A DNA stretch of 64,000 nucleotides, taken from positions 40,222 to 104,221 of the forward strand of contig VTPC01003963.1 in NCBI GenBank assembly GCA_011009095.1. The letters run 5' to 3'. This DNA is from Ignelater luminosus. Taxonomy: Eukaryota > Arthropoda > Insecta > Coleoptera > Elateridae. A model generated the notes under the pieces. That model was not told the DNA's origin and made no database searches. It saw only the letters and a program-made list of their open reading frames with translations. Both the position numbers and the translations under genes were made by a program. Within the stretch, counting starts at the first letter, position 1, and every line of letters starts with the position of its first letter. Shown piece after piece: positions 12,420-26,090 of this stretch.

Positions 12420-15010
12420 TGTTAAAGCAAGTACTGCACTATAGACTTTGATTCCTTTTTGAAATAAGAGTCTGCAATCAAATAATGTTTACTCTATTCT
12501 AGTTCAACTTCGTTATGACTTTTATTGCATTTTCGAATGTCAGTCTGAAAAGATTTCCCCATGATTAATTCCATTTCACAGTTAATGAGACACCATACAT
12601 CTAGACGTTTTGAAATTTATTTAGGCTCACTCTGGAGAGTCAGGGGCATGGTGTACTACAAGTAAACCAAGCCAAATTCCAAAGGGTCATAGAAAAAAAA
12701 TGTGCGTCACATCTATGTCAAAGAGGTAGACTTGAATGAACAGACGTGGATAGATGTAATCTATTCTGTTTAACTGTTAAACTTCTTTTTTTCCAAATTT
12801 TAAAGAAAGACAAAGTATAAAAAATAAATCAAATGATTTTTAAGATTGTTTGCTTCTAGTCCAATAAAAAACGTTCTCATAAAAATTCTTTTCCAAGAAT
12901 ATCATTTATATTATATACTTCTGATAATTTTTTGCAATTAGTTTTTTCTGAATTCTGTAACTTAAACTTTGAAATATTCCAAGTCGTCTAGATAGTTACA
13001 ACTCTAAATTATTTATTGTTTGACTCATTATCAACTTGAACTATTCCAACTGGATTATTGCCAAAAATTCTTGATAACTGCGACTTTATAATAGTTGAAT
13101 ACATATTTAAAAGTTTCAGCGTTTATTCATAGCGTAAGGGAAAAAGGCCATGTCTCTCGTAAACAGAGCAATCGCAATACTGCAATGAAAAACCAAAATA
13201 CTTACCTAGTGACTTAATTAAACTTTTACGTGCATACAGTAACTCAATACAACACGCATGTTGAAATATCCTAGTATACCTTGAAAGATGAAATTACTGA
13301 ACTAGATTCTGCATTCAAATATATATATATATATATAACTGGCGCCAGTTCTTTCTCAAGCTTTTATAATTAGATTGAATCTCTATGATGATGTTTCATA
13401 GTAAACAACAAAAAGAGAGTACGTTTACCTCTTTCTCAGCAAGAAAAATCATATATAACGGGAGACGACGTTCTAAAAGAGAATACGAGAAAGCAGCTTT
13501 CAAGAATTAAGTGTAGTACACGTTAGTAATAAAATTGGTAGAACGAAGTGTATCTGGATGTTTGCCCGAATGAGAGGAGTGATGCCCGTTGCTGACCCTC
13601 AGGCTATAATTATCCTGTTGAAGTAGAAAATATATTACAGATTCTTTCAGCTGAACTTAAGTAGGTTGACAGTACGTGTAGCCACCTATCTACGAAGACT
13701 CACACTGTAAACTACTGAAAATCTTGCTAGCAAGATTATAATCTTAATTTTGAATTTCATGAAGCGATGGCGGTAGTAATAACGCGGGCATTCCGCTTTT
13801 TTATTTATATATACACATGCAAAGGAGTGTAAGATGAGATCTCTGGAGTTGTATGAAACGTGTAGGTAGAAACAGTTTGTTTAGTGAAGTACAACGTTAA
13901 TTATTAGATCAGTTACTAACTCCTAGCACGTGTATGGTATGTGAACATACATTTCAAATCAAAATTGGAAGCACGTTCATATTAACATATTGGAATTCGT
14001 GATATGGTTAACGCTTACTAATTAATTACATATTTTGTTTACCTTATCTTAATTAATTAATTAATTTAATTAGAACAAAGATGCTTATAATCCGTATACG
14101 TAATTTATTTAAAATTGTAATTTTATTTTTCTAGATCTAAATTTTCAACTTGATAAATTTTGTGGTTACTAAAATATATTAAATAAAAGAAGCTTACAAG
14201 CTTAATAGTATAAAGGAAATACTCTTATCTCATAAAGGAATTTAAAACCGCGACGTTTTAAGGATTTAAGGAATCTGTTTAACAGTTAGAATTTAAGAAC
14301 GAAAATGGGAAATAAGCATAAATTATTGAAGAAAAAATTTAGATTCAGTTTTTAAATTACATGAAATAGGTAGTAGAATTTTTCCGTTAATCATAAGTTT
14401 TGTTTAAACAACTCTGTTGAGTAATAATTGTATCAGTTATCATGATGATTCATTTTTGGCATCCCTTACCTGTTTTATGGAGCTTCATACATTTCAGTGT
14501 TATGAGTCTTGTTAAGTAAGTGATGAGGAATATTTATAGAAAAATCTTGTGGCTTCTCTGAACGAAAATAGGATTTTTTGAGAAAGAGAGCAGGTGTCAG
14601 TTTTTACTTCTTAACCTTCAGGTTTGAAAATATTCTCGTTTAGTTGCTTTATTAACAAATGTGTCATAACTTGCTTAGAAATTTTCTAAAAAGAATTATG
14701 CCAAGCGGATATCTCGATTATTGGAAGAGATACGATAGAAAGGTTTGCCATACAAAATGATTAGGACAGACTTAGCTAAGCAGATTTTGCTATCTGCTCA
14801 TTTATTGGACTGCCAGTTTTGCTGAAAACTACATCGACTTTTTAATTTTAATGAAACCCCCTGTATATTCCAATGAATGTTATTTCTTGTTTGTAGCTGA
14901 TTTCGTCAATACTTTTCTAAAGAATATTTCTAAAATTCATTCATTACTTCAATTTTTATAAATTCATACCAGAAAGACAATTTAATGGTTTCTTAATCCA
15001 TGACTACTGA
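12420..15010. other. AT-rich stretch with simple repeats, no gene seen
   Basis: It contains a TA dinucleotide run (13,319-13,338), a TTAA-rich run near 14,048-14,075 and an isolated ACCCCCTGTATA end motif near 14,856. Frames are short and unremarkable. Confidence 0.45.
13319..13338. repeat. (TA)n microsatellite
   Basis: About ten TA units are followed directly by the palindrome TGGCGCCA. Confidence 0.9.
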
Positions 15011-15013
15011 TTT

Positions 15014-15402
15014 TAAGTTTTTCAGCCATATTTTATTAACGGTTAGAAATATAAAAAACAGTTTCAAACAAAAAATGAAGACCATCTCAAATGTTTTCGT
15101 ATCTGCGAGGGTTATAATGTTATGGGGCTGGGAGAAAGTTTTGGAGGATTTGTTACAACTTTTTCTACTCCACTAGTTATGTAAGTTCTATCACGACTTG
15201 GAAATGTCTTTTGGCAGATGTACAATCGAAATTGCAATGCTGATTTTCAAAATATTTTCCCTGCCCAATAACTCAGTAACCATTGTAGATACGAAAGAAG
15301 CTATTTGTACCAAAAATATATCCTTTAAAATGGTCTTCATTTTTTATTTGAAACTTTTTTTATATTTCTGACCGTTAATGAAATATGGCTACAAAAATGT
15401 TC
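15014..15402. mobile_element. Foldback MITE-like element
   Basis: Two arms of roughly 150 bp are inverted copies of each other: about 15,014-15,170 and 15,240-15,402. Shared blocks are GCCATATTT, ATTAACGGT, AGAAATATAAAAAA, AATGAAGACCAT and TTCGTATCT. The arms differ by scattered substitutions and short indels, and only about 70 bases separate them. There is no coding capacity. This is the structure of a nonautonomous foldback DNA element. The target duplication was not resolved. Confidence 0.8.
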
Positions 15403-15599
15403 TAAGATGATGATCGTAGCACAGCATGCGCGAATTACTTTTGATATGTTATTACTAATTACCGGTACCATGAATGTGCAAAGTATTTCCCTCAGGGGAA
15501 TTAGTCCCAGGTTAAATTATAATATGAATGGACTATCAAAGATTCTAACAAACAAGATAATGAACATCAATTTCATAATTCTGCAGTAGAAACTTACGA

Positions 15600-16720
15600 A
15601 CCATCTAGAGGGAATAGCTTGACGTCAGTTACACAGTCCTGTCTAGGTACTGTTTTACCAACAACATCCCACATTTTTTTAACTCTTCTATATTTTTTGT
15701 CGCTTTTTCTTTCTTACGCAACTCTCGCTTAATAATTGCCCAGTAACATTCTATGGGTCAAAACTTTGGGCAATTAGAAGAATTTATATTTTTTTGGCGC
15801 TTTACAGCTAGTTGTCAGTGTCAAAAGTTGATAGTTATAAACATGTGCAATTAATTCGCCGCATCGATGTTATAAAGGCGTATCGATGTTATAATGAAAT
15901 CATTACGTGTTCTTATGATCTTGGCCAACTTCATTTTTAATTTACTGTTAATGGTTTTTCTCTATTTTCTTTAAAATTTGGCCATCCAAAAAATATTGTA
16001 TATAACTGGAGTGTAAATTGTCGTTTTTGAACGAGTAGGAAGTTTATGGTACGAGCGACGAGCTCGTTCAAAAACGTCAACTTTACTCTCTTGTTATATA
16101 AATAACTATTTTGGCAAAATAAACCTGGTGCCTTCTAAGCAGATCTAGAGTGGGTTTGGCATAGTGGACACAAGCTAAATCTGATCAAAAAAGGAGAAGC
16201 TCATCATGCCTCCTATAAAGTGGCAATAGACGCCTTTGGATGCATTCCTTTCGAAAAGCGTCACCACTTACAGTTCCTTTGGCAAAAAAAGTGGAACTCC
16301 TCAATTCGAACATTTTATGCGAAAATTGTCCAACTTGTATTTTTTCTCATTTTCTTGTACAAAACTTCTTACTACCACTATATAAAATCGAGGTCTAGGT
16401 AAAGTACGAATATTAATGTTTATGTAGCTTTCATCGTCCATTAAAACGCAACGATCTGAGGTCTTCAACAAACGCTCATACAATTTTCTAGCACGTGCCT
16501 TTGCACTTTTTAATTGGACTGTGCTTCTCTTCGTCATTTTTGTTTTTGTTTTACCTTTTTTCTTTTTTTTCGTCGACTATGTCTTTTATCCGTCCTGATT
16601 TAAATAAATCCTTTAACGTATTATCTTTTCCAAACTTTGAAATCTTTTTCTTGCGCCATTCACAGCTACAATGGTGACAAAACACAGTAAGTTCACGTTG
16701 TTCAGAATGCGACAATCTTA
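15600..16720 (-). mobile_element. Tc1/mariner transposase fossil, split by an insert
   Basis: Minus-strand translation recovers the family's blocks in order. LKSAKARARKLYERLL leads into KTSDRCVLMDDESYI, which carries the catalytic-type Asp-Asp-Glu block, at about 16,420-16,510. FFAKGTVSGDAFRKECIQRR and LLPLYRRHDE follow at about 16,190-16,300. Then comes NCPKF.PIECYWAIIKREL, the third acidic-residue region, with LKKMWDVVGKTV at about 15,660-15,790. Upstream a Lys-rich SEWRKKK-like stretch may be the DNA-binding part. Stops and frame changes occur, so it is inactive. The C-terminal block is separated from the rest by about 300 bases of unrelated DNA with a hairpin (15,800-16,110), interpreted as a later insertion. 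Confidence 0.85.
15800..16110. mobile_element. Hairpin-bearing insert inside the mariner fossil
   Basis: This segment does not fit the transposase that flanks it on both sides. Its right part is an inverted repeat: arms 15,999-16,035 and 16,063-16,100 share CGTTTTTGAACGAG and an outer TATAAC..GAGTGTAAA-like stretch, around a 27-base loop. It is probably a small nonautonomous element that landed in the transposase sequence. The exact left end is uncertain. Confidence 0.6.
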
Positions 16721-19700
16721 CGTACGTACCTTCTTACCTTCTTTACCCAGTCCTTACCCAGTCCTTACTTTGGTAACCTGTCATGTTTACCGTGGGCGAA
16801 ACAATTTATTTAAATGACGAGATCAATTCATCAACACGCAACATATAGTGTGATGCTGAAATAGGCTCGGGCCTTGTTATTTGGTCTCATCATTGTACCA
16901 AGCGAATATATCACATGGTAACTGTCACGATCTCGAGTGATCAAATGATTATGTATTAGCTCGCATACAGGATGTCTGGAAGAACGGGTAGAAGCAAATA
17001 TGTATCTGTTTTAATATTATTTTTCTTGAGAACAAACTTTTCTTATACAGGGCGTTACCTGTATTATAGTTCAAAATTAACGCTTTGTTAGAAATATATA
17101 TTGTTATAGCACTAAAAGCATTTTTGGGAAATTTAGCAAAAAGTTTCTCTGGTATTTTTTTTGTGGGATGCACTATTTCTAAGTAATACGAAGTTATTCC
17201 AGGATTTAGTAGCAATTCAAATTTAGGTATTTTGTTTCCAATAGCTCATAAACCAGTGATTTCGGATACAAATCTCTTGAGATTATTTTTACCTTTATGT
17301 ACATTTCCGTACCCTCATTCATACTATAAAGTCGTAAGACCATTATCATCTTCTTCTAGTAGACGCTGTAGGAACTAGAGTAAGGTTGATGTGATGGAAT
17401 AACAGTTGATTAGACAAAAATGACTTCAAGCGTAGAGCAGCAAGTGTATATTGATACGACGGCCGGTTCTCTAGCTATTGATGAGGCGGCGATGTTTTCT
17501 CCTTCGAACAATTACAGAGACAAGCAAGAAAGAAAAAATAAAACAATCCGTTTTCTTCTAACACGAACCCTTGAAGGCCTGCAAAAACACAAAATCTCCG
17601 CAGCACTCCAGAGGACACCAGCTATTTTAGAAGTATTACCGCAGTGACATTAAGATTGTTGTGTACCACTCCAGATAGTACTTACTAATGGTTGAGAAAT
17701 AAGGATGTCTCTTTAAGGTCGGTAACAAATTTTTCGAATTTCTGAAGAAGGCTACTATGTAGTCCTAGAGCTTTAGATTGTGTCTTTGATCGCCTTTCTC
17801 AATTAGTGTCCTCCACCAGAAGCATACCTGCTTGATTATACAATAAGGGGATGTCGCAAAAGAGATGAACCTATAGTTTTATAGCTGTATCGAAGATGGG
17901 CATATCAAGGCTTTGTACGTATCGAGGAGAGTGTAAAGGTGGCAGTAAAATTTTCTTTTAAACAGTTTATGTTACGACACCATAATCTATGCATGACTAA
18001 AATTAGTATTTCATTTATCGGAAAAACTCGTTGGGGTTTTCACGTGAAGCCGATCGTTTTCGTAAAAGAATCCTATTAATAATAGTATCGAGTATGCAAA
18101 CGCACAAAAAGATGAGTGTCATGCAAATTCCACGTTAGCATTATATCAACAAAGATTTCCTAATTAGATTATTTAGACTATTCTATTTCTCGATGGGTAT
18201 CTAACATAATAAAATTAAAGACTGGATTTTACTAAATCTTGTGTAGTAGAAGAGTAAATAACTATAAATTCAGAAACTCTATTTGCGATAATTTAAATTT
18301 TTTAGTATTGTAGATTTAATTGCCGTTTATATAAACAAATATGGTTAACGTTAATTTATGTTTCAACTATATATTGTTTCACATACTTTAGTTACAATAT
18401 AAAGACAAAAAATGAAAACAAAACACGCGAAAAGTAAATTAGTTAACTCTGCGGAATCCCGCTCTCATTTTTGTAGTGCACACTGATCTAGAGCAAGATA
18501 AACAGCCACACTTTCGTTTTTAAGAGTTGGCTACTAATGTGCATGCAGACACAGTAGGTAGTATACATCTGCCAAAACCGGCTCTGTACGGAAGCTCCAT
18601 ACAAAAGTGGGCGGAATGACTTTTACTGTTACTTTAGCTTTTGTTTTGAGGAGAGGAAACAAAATCATCAAATTGCGATTAGGATACATACATAGTTTTC
18701 AAAGAGATACAGAAATAGAGACAAAATTCTCTTAAAAATTTTTATTTTTGGTTGTTGTAGGACGCTAATAGCATTTCGTCCAGATGAGAGCAATAGCAAA
18801 TACGTTATCTACAGATATTGAGTTGGAAGTGTTTGCTAAGTTGTCTTACGTATTGTCTAGATGCCAAGCTTTATAATAATACTTTGTCAAAGTCTAAAAA
18901 TACAACGGTTATGATGAAGAAACTAACACATTCGTTTTGGTGTTATGGAAACAGAACAAGTAACACTGGCAAAATAGGCCTTAGTGAGAAATTAATCAAA
19001 TGCAGTATACAATGCTGACATACAAGAATGATTGATAAGTATTTGTTGTGGTTATGTGGTTTTAAAAGAATTTTATTGGTATACAGCCAGGCACGTGGAA
19101 AATGCATCTTGAGAGTTTTATATAAGTTATATATAAGCTTGTGTTCTATTATATACACAATATACCAACCTAAGGTTTATTAACCATGCATACTAAATTA
19201 AGCCAAAAAATTCTTATTTTAGGCAAGATGTTTTGATTCCTCATTGCTTTAGAAATTTTAAAAATAAAATTAAAGTGTAGGATCATTGACTCTTTAAAAC
19301 AATTATAGCAATTCGCTTCTTAGAATGAATTTGGCTGATAAAAAAGTTGACCACTTTTGTATTGGGTTGGATTCATCAGTGCAACAGGAATAAGAAATAA
19401 TAAAGGTAGACGTTTTAGACCTTAGTTACTATTATTCACACCTTGTTGTTTTATAGTAAATAAATTATTTTTAGTAGCCAAGTATACGTAGCCAATATGT
19501 TTGTGCCAATTCAAAAGAACGTAGTGAGGTAGTTATGCTTATGACAACGACATGAAGAGCAATAGCCTTATAAGGAAATTAAACCTAAATTTTAATCATA
19601 ATTGGGTTTAAATCTCTATTTTAGTTTAAATTTGTTAATTGACCATCGTTAGTGTTTCCTTCTCTTTATTTATTTGCAAACTTTTTTATATTGACATTAT

Positions 19701-20385
19701 TTGATGACGTTGCAGAGATGATCAAATTAAATACATTCAAAGCGATCACTTGTACGTAGTTTGTCTTCCAAAGCAAAACTTTAGATTAGAAAGTTTTGAG
19801 TAATTAGGAATAGTAAGCAAATATGTGCAAGGAGTGGATTTTCATTAGAAACTAGGAAAATAAAGCGGAAAAATGAAGGAAATTTCATTTAAAAATCAAA
19901 TTCATTATTTTATACTACATATTATATAAGGTAAAAAACAGGGAGTTTCCATTTTCTTTATACTTTGTAACGAAACGAGGTTACACGTCTATAGTTATTA
20001 AAATCTCTATGGCATCATACGATAAACAGTATATCCAACGTCAAAGCTTAAATCCACCAATAAATATTTATGTTACTTGTCTACCTGTTCTAAAAGTTTC
20101 TCCAATTTCTTTTTTAACAGCTGGCAATTATAAAAATTTCCATTACAATATATATAAGTCTATTGAGACCATTCGTTTATCTATAAAAAATCAAACCATC
20201 TATTAATAAAGATTCACGTTTTAGTTTTTCTTATTACGTCATTTAAGAGCTTTTTTTATAACTTTTATTGTTTCGTCAAATTAAAAACTTGCCAAGTCTC
20301 GTGCAAATGAGATACTACTAGGAAACTTTAGTCAGAAGTTCAAGGTCTTAAACATTCTTGTATTAAGGAAACTGTTATGTTAGTG

Positions 20386-20419
20386 TTATTATTGTTATTA
20401 TTATTATTATTATTATTAT
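20386..20419. repeat. (TTA)n microsatellite
   Basis: About eleven TTA-type units with one TTG interruption. Confidence 0.9.
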
Positions 20420-23400
20420 GATTATCGTCTCTAATTATTGTCAAGATATACCCATTTTGCACACTTTGAGAGCTTGATTAAAGTACTTAAATTTTCTCAA
20501 GTATCATAGGTGTGCTAAATTAAATCTAGTTTTAAACCAGATATGACCGTGTTAATTCCTCATGGTTATATTTGTCGAAACTATACATAACTTTTCTTTT
20601 AAATAACCATATTAACGATAAATTTGCTTAAAAATGTCCAAAACCTATATATATTTAAAATTCGTTTTTAAAAATGACCTAACAGAATATTCCTAAACCT
20701 ACGTATTTATGTCCATTTCTATTTTAGATATAGATAACTAAATAAGATGAACCTGTGTAGAAACATTCAAAATATTTTACATATTCCAGATTTAAAATAT
20801 AATCTAAACATAAATTACTAGCTTGAATAGAAATAATAAAATGATATTTATTTATAGAACCTGGCAACGATTATACTTTAAAAAAAGAGTTTAAAAGGCA
20901 TACGAACTCCTTTTGAGCTCGTGTTCTTTAAAATAAAAAAGTTGTTTACCAAGAACGAATCAAGACAAAAAGCATTGTTTTTCAACTTTTAACATAAAGC
21001 CTATTGTTTTAGTTTTATAAATTTACTAATTTTAGTTTAACTTTGCAATGGCTTTTATTAGTTAAAAGTTTCAGTAAGACAAAACGAAAAGTTTAATTCA
21101 GTCTCTTTTAAAGATTTTCAGTTTTTAATAAATTTAAGAATAAAGATGTGACTGGTATAAATCTAAGTAGAAAGATGTAAGAAGAACATTTAATTATCTC
21201 GTTTTTCTAATGACGGTGAAAACAGAATTGCTAGGAATAGTTTTAAATTTATTACATTTCTCATTCTAAATTGTACTTATTTATAACGACAACAAATTAA
21301 GGAAGAGGCTAGAGAATTAATAGTGCGGGAAGAAACTGTAATAAAACAGAAGCAGATGTGAGAAATGAGAGTTCAGGAAGCTATCTAAAGTATTTTGCAT
21401 TTTAAAACATCTAGAAAATTGCATTTCTGCAGTCTCTGTCTCTATTCTTATTTATTTTGATGAAAACTAGTAGACTCTAGAAAAGTTGCCCTAATATGGT
21501 TTCAACAACCTGATACACTTTAATGGTATGCTACCTTTTGTATGTTACTTTTTCCTCATCGCACTACTACTCTAATGCGTTACAAGTTTTTCTTAATTGT
21601 CATGTTTAAAATTCCTCCTTTATTTTAATTTCCGCATCATTTCCAAATGGAAAGAATACTGCTCTGTATAGGTCATATCTTTCATTTCTACTTGAAATTC
21701 CACCTTCAACTTATTCAACTAGTAGTACAGATACTGAATCAGATGATTCAAATCTATGAAAAATAATTTTTAAATTAAAAAGAACTTTTTAATAGATGAG
21801 AGTTTCCAGTGTCTGATGACGTCAAGACTCATAACAGACATCGTTTTTATTTCCTACAATTTGCTCCGTTTTTTGTTCTACCTACAAAGCATTTCAGAAG
21901 GAAGATAATTCAGATACATTTCTTATAGCAATACTAATGATCTCATCTTTTGATTAGAGACAATTTATCCTTCCAACCGTCTTTGTCTACAGTCTGCGAT
22001 TGGCACAAATTTGTGCTTAAACAAATGCACTATATTGCACCTGGATAGTAATCGAGTAACGGGAACGAGAACGATCGACATTGTGATGTCACAAAATTCT
22101 ACAAGTTCTTGGGCATTCAGCAGAGTAACGGGCGTGAAGACTGCCTCTATCATTAAGAAGACTCTTTGCAGCAAATATAAAGTGCGGCTTTGACGGAAAT
22201 GACGTTCTTAGCTACCGGGAAAAAACAAAATTGCTGCCTCGAATATGCTTACTGTTCCTTCCCCTTTGGTGCTCCCAAATAAAACGTCACGGAATTACAA
22301 GCACGTGTTCGAGAGACAAAAAAGATCATGAGCAATAACTGTAGTTTACAGCCAAGATTCTCTGTTCATCAGATTTAGCTCACCAAGAGCTGTACGAGCG
22401 TATTGTTCTATCCCCTGGTGAACCATATCAAGCTTCTTGAACTCGCAGGGAATCGGATATTTCTTTCTGAAGCAGCCTGCTAACAACCATAATGATTGAT
22501 AATCATTATCTTAAGAATCAGGAAGGCACAAGAAGCTTATTTAATGCAACAACATATGGAAAGAGCAAACGCTTTCAGTTCTTTTGTCACATAGAACAAG
22601 AGAATCTTTTTCATAAATTAACGTTTGCAGGGCATCTCCATTTCTTGCAGAGAGCGTACGGTCCAGCTTGATACATTGATTCACATACTGTCAGCTTGTC
22701 CCTCGTATGATACAATTAAGTTCTGAAGATGGTCTGTTTGTATCTTAAACACACTGTAGATTAAATAAAATGGAGAATGCAAAATGCCACAAAACTAGAA
22801 TTATGTTTTTTGCACTAGCCAACAAGCCGGATATAGTTATGCTGAAGCTTGAGGCTAAACATATTTATGTTATTGTCCTGTCTGGCAAAACACAATATCA
22901 CATCAAAGAAAACCGAGAAGCGAGAGAAGTGCCACGACGTTCTAGTTTTATACAGACACTTAGTATAATATATGTCTGTAGGAAAATCCACCTTCCTAGC
23001 CTACAATGTTCAAAAAGCAATTCTGCTTGTTTTCCTCCACACAGTTATTATGAGCACATGAAGTGACATAGTTCATAATAATTAAAGACACAGTAGTGAT
23101 CACTGTTCCCTTACACAAATATCAAAAGTTAAAGATTCTAGCTAGATACCCCAAAAATGTCTAACAACCGGAACTCAGGACTTGCATATGATCTTATTTG
23201 TCTGATTTGGATAAAGCAGAGAATCAGTATCTCATTAAGTCTAAAAGTCTATTCTCTGTTAAGAGTAGATATTTGTTGTAATTCTGAAATTTTAAAAAGA
23301 AACCTTGATAACGTTATATCTTACACAAACCAACCCTTTGTTAATAGTTTTTAGACTACTTTTACAACATCTATTGTCTCGCAAAATATTTCAAAGTAAT

Positions 23401-26066
23401 TGTCATTTGTTCAGTTTTCCTTTTCTATATATATTTAGATATTTCGTGGTAAATTAAGCTCCCAAACCCGTAAGAATCATTTCAGTACTACCTACATAAA
23501 AATCATTATTTGTAAAGTTTAGTTCTGCTGTTTTTTGTAGTTGTACGTATCACGACTATTTGAAGTTCTTGTATCTCTATCTTTCTTATTATTTATCAAA
23601 ATAGATAAATGAAACTTGAGTGGTTTAATGTAGCCATTAAATGTCATTGTCTGGTGCAACTTACAATCTTTTAAATGAAGTCAATTCGGAAATCTTAAAT
23701 GGAGCACCCTGTATATTGTCGCTTATTTAGAATTAGAATTTTATTCTGTACCCAGTGCTGGCACTTCAACTGTTTTCTTCTGTTTACAAAAAAATTCTTT
23801 TAATTATTTAACGATCTGGAAGACCGATACCATCTGAGAAGAATTGCAACATTGCTTTTTTATTTATCTCGATTTTTACAAATAGTATCATAATGGCACC
23901 GATATTTTTAATAAGCTTTGTCTCTCTTAGTTGGTGTAGTTTGCTTGTAGTTGGGATAGATTAAAATTGGTAGAGAGACTATGTGATAGTTTCGATGATA
24001 CCCTGTATATGCACATATTTTTCTAATTTTTCTTACGTATAATTCATATTACTGTTCATTATCACAGGCGGTTTTCTCTGAATCCCTTCCAGATCTTGCA
24101 ACACTAATTTGTATTCTTAAAAATCTTGTGTCTTTAAGCCTGGCTAAACCATGCAAAAGAAAATTAATACTGACAGATCTTGAAGCGAAGCAATTTTGTA
24201 AATGAATATTTTACATTTGTGTGACTGTTTCAGGTTAAATAACGCATTCCATTATTTTTCAAATAATTTTTTTTGGATTTTGATCGTGTTAATAAATTTC
24301 CTGCAAAGAAGGGAACCAAAAATGTAAAGTCTCTGCCAAAATACAATTCAATTGGTGTTTAGTGTCTTCTCATTTCCAAATGATTGTTCTCAGTCAACAA
24401 TATTTACAGTATTGCGTCCATGATAGTATTAACACTCAAAAGTAAGGTTGAGTTTTATTTTAGAAATAAAAACACCTGTTTGAACATGCATTAGTTTACA
24501 AAATTAATCAAGGTCGACGTTCTTTCAAATCTAAAATTTAATAATTCGTGTGTTTCATTGATGAAAATATAAAGGACATAAAATTCACAAAGTAATTCTT
24601 TATTTCTCAAATTCTCAAAGCTACGTTATTGGACTCCCTCACTAATGGTAACCAATTGTATGCTGTAGTACATGGTACTTGTTAGAAATACATTTAATCT
24701 AAATTTGATTGCAAGATTAATTAAATTTCTATCAAAGCGAAACGTTACAAAAAAAATCATGCAAGCTTTGAAACAGATAACCAATTTACATCATCGACAG
24801 AAACTGTTTTATTTGTGACTCTTTATGCAATAAAACCTTTGAAGTTGCTCGTTTTTACAATTTTCTAACAAAAGAAGTCTTGAATTATGTTTTCTACAGA
24901 ACACTGCGGTTTTAGTAATTGGATTTTGATTTTTGTAACTTTCATTTTTAATTATTGCTTGATTGAGATTTTGTATCAGAATTTAATTAAAGTTATTAAA
25001 GTTTACACAGAATTTTCTCAACTTGTCATATCCAATAATACCAAATAAATTTTATATAAATAAAAAGTTTAATTATTTAAAAAGATTCAATAATATATAG
25101 AAGGACTTTTTAACCGTCATACAATTTTAAATCAAAAATTCCCTCTGCCTCTTTTTTTAATTTAAAAGTTTTAAATGCGTATAGAATGTTCTAGTGTTGT
25201 TGAAACGTCGATACCATGTTCTGTCAACATGCATACGCAACATGCGTACACCTCTGCAAAAACGTGATCTGATATTGAGCCAAATACGTAGGTATTTCCA
25301 CTGAAAATGATTTCAGTTTTATTTTTTGTTATTTTTGGGAAAAATAAAGAAAACATTTTGGAGTTGTTTCTTATCGTTATTCTAGAATCTAAATCACACT
25401 AATAAAAGCATTTATCACATTATTTAGGTAATTCAAAATCTGGTTAGTGCCAAGGTTAAGAATAAAGTTAACTACGACATTATAACCTAAATATCATCTA
25501 AGTACGTTCTAAAAGGAAGTTTCACATGATAATTATAACTACGTATTGCACATCTTCAGAATAAAATTTAAATAATTGGAAGATGTTTTGTAGTTTTCTA
25601 AGTAAATATGAAAATCTTACATAATGCAGGTCTAAATATATTTTTGCTTGTAGAATCAGAAATTATTTGACATCTGTAAAAATTAAAATAAATATCAGAC
25701 ACAAAAGAAGGTATCTATCATGGAGATACGAGTCTTTTCCAAAAAGTACATCAAAAAAATTTTACTATTCAGTATGACTAGACAATTTTGATAAATTATG
25801 TCTAATTTTGAAATCTATAATTCAAAAATAAACTGCTTCTATCGAAATCTTCTCATTCTGCCAATATAAACAAAACTACAACAAGACAATTTGTAAATAT
25901 CATTACATTGTTTATGTAATTTTTGGCATAGCGTTACAAAAAGGAAAATTTTCAGATTTTTTATAGCATTGAAATATTGGCTATTGGAAATCTTGTGAAT
26001 TTGATTTGAATATAATTATTTTGCTTTTTCAATTCTATACTCTATATCATTGTTTTTTGGTTCTTG

Positions 26067-26090
26067 TTCTTCTTCTTCTTCTTCTTCTTT
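26067..26090. repeat. (TTC)n microsatellite
   Basis: About eight uninterrupted TTC/CTT units. Confidence 0.9.

Noticed and set aside
13336-13346. TGGCGCCA resembling a tRNA primer-binding site
   Set aside because: It is only a palindrome beside a TA run. No long terminal repeats or coding remnants surround it.
17420-17647. 75-codon plus-strand frame beginning MTSSVEQQVYID
   Set aside because: No family motif, no splice partner and no polyadenylation signal tied to it. The length is possible by chance.
22000-22750. GC-richer patch suspected of being a gene or mobile element
   Set aside because: All frames on both strands are short and unrecognised, and no terminal repeats were seen.
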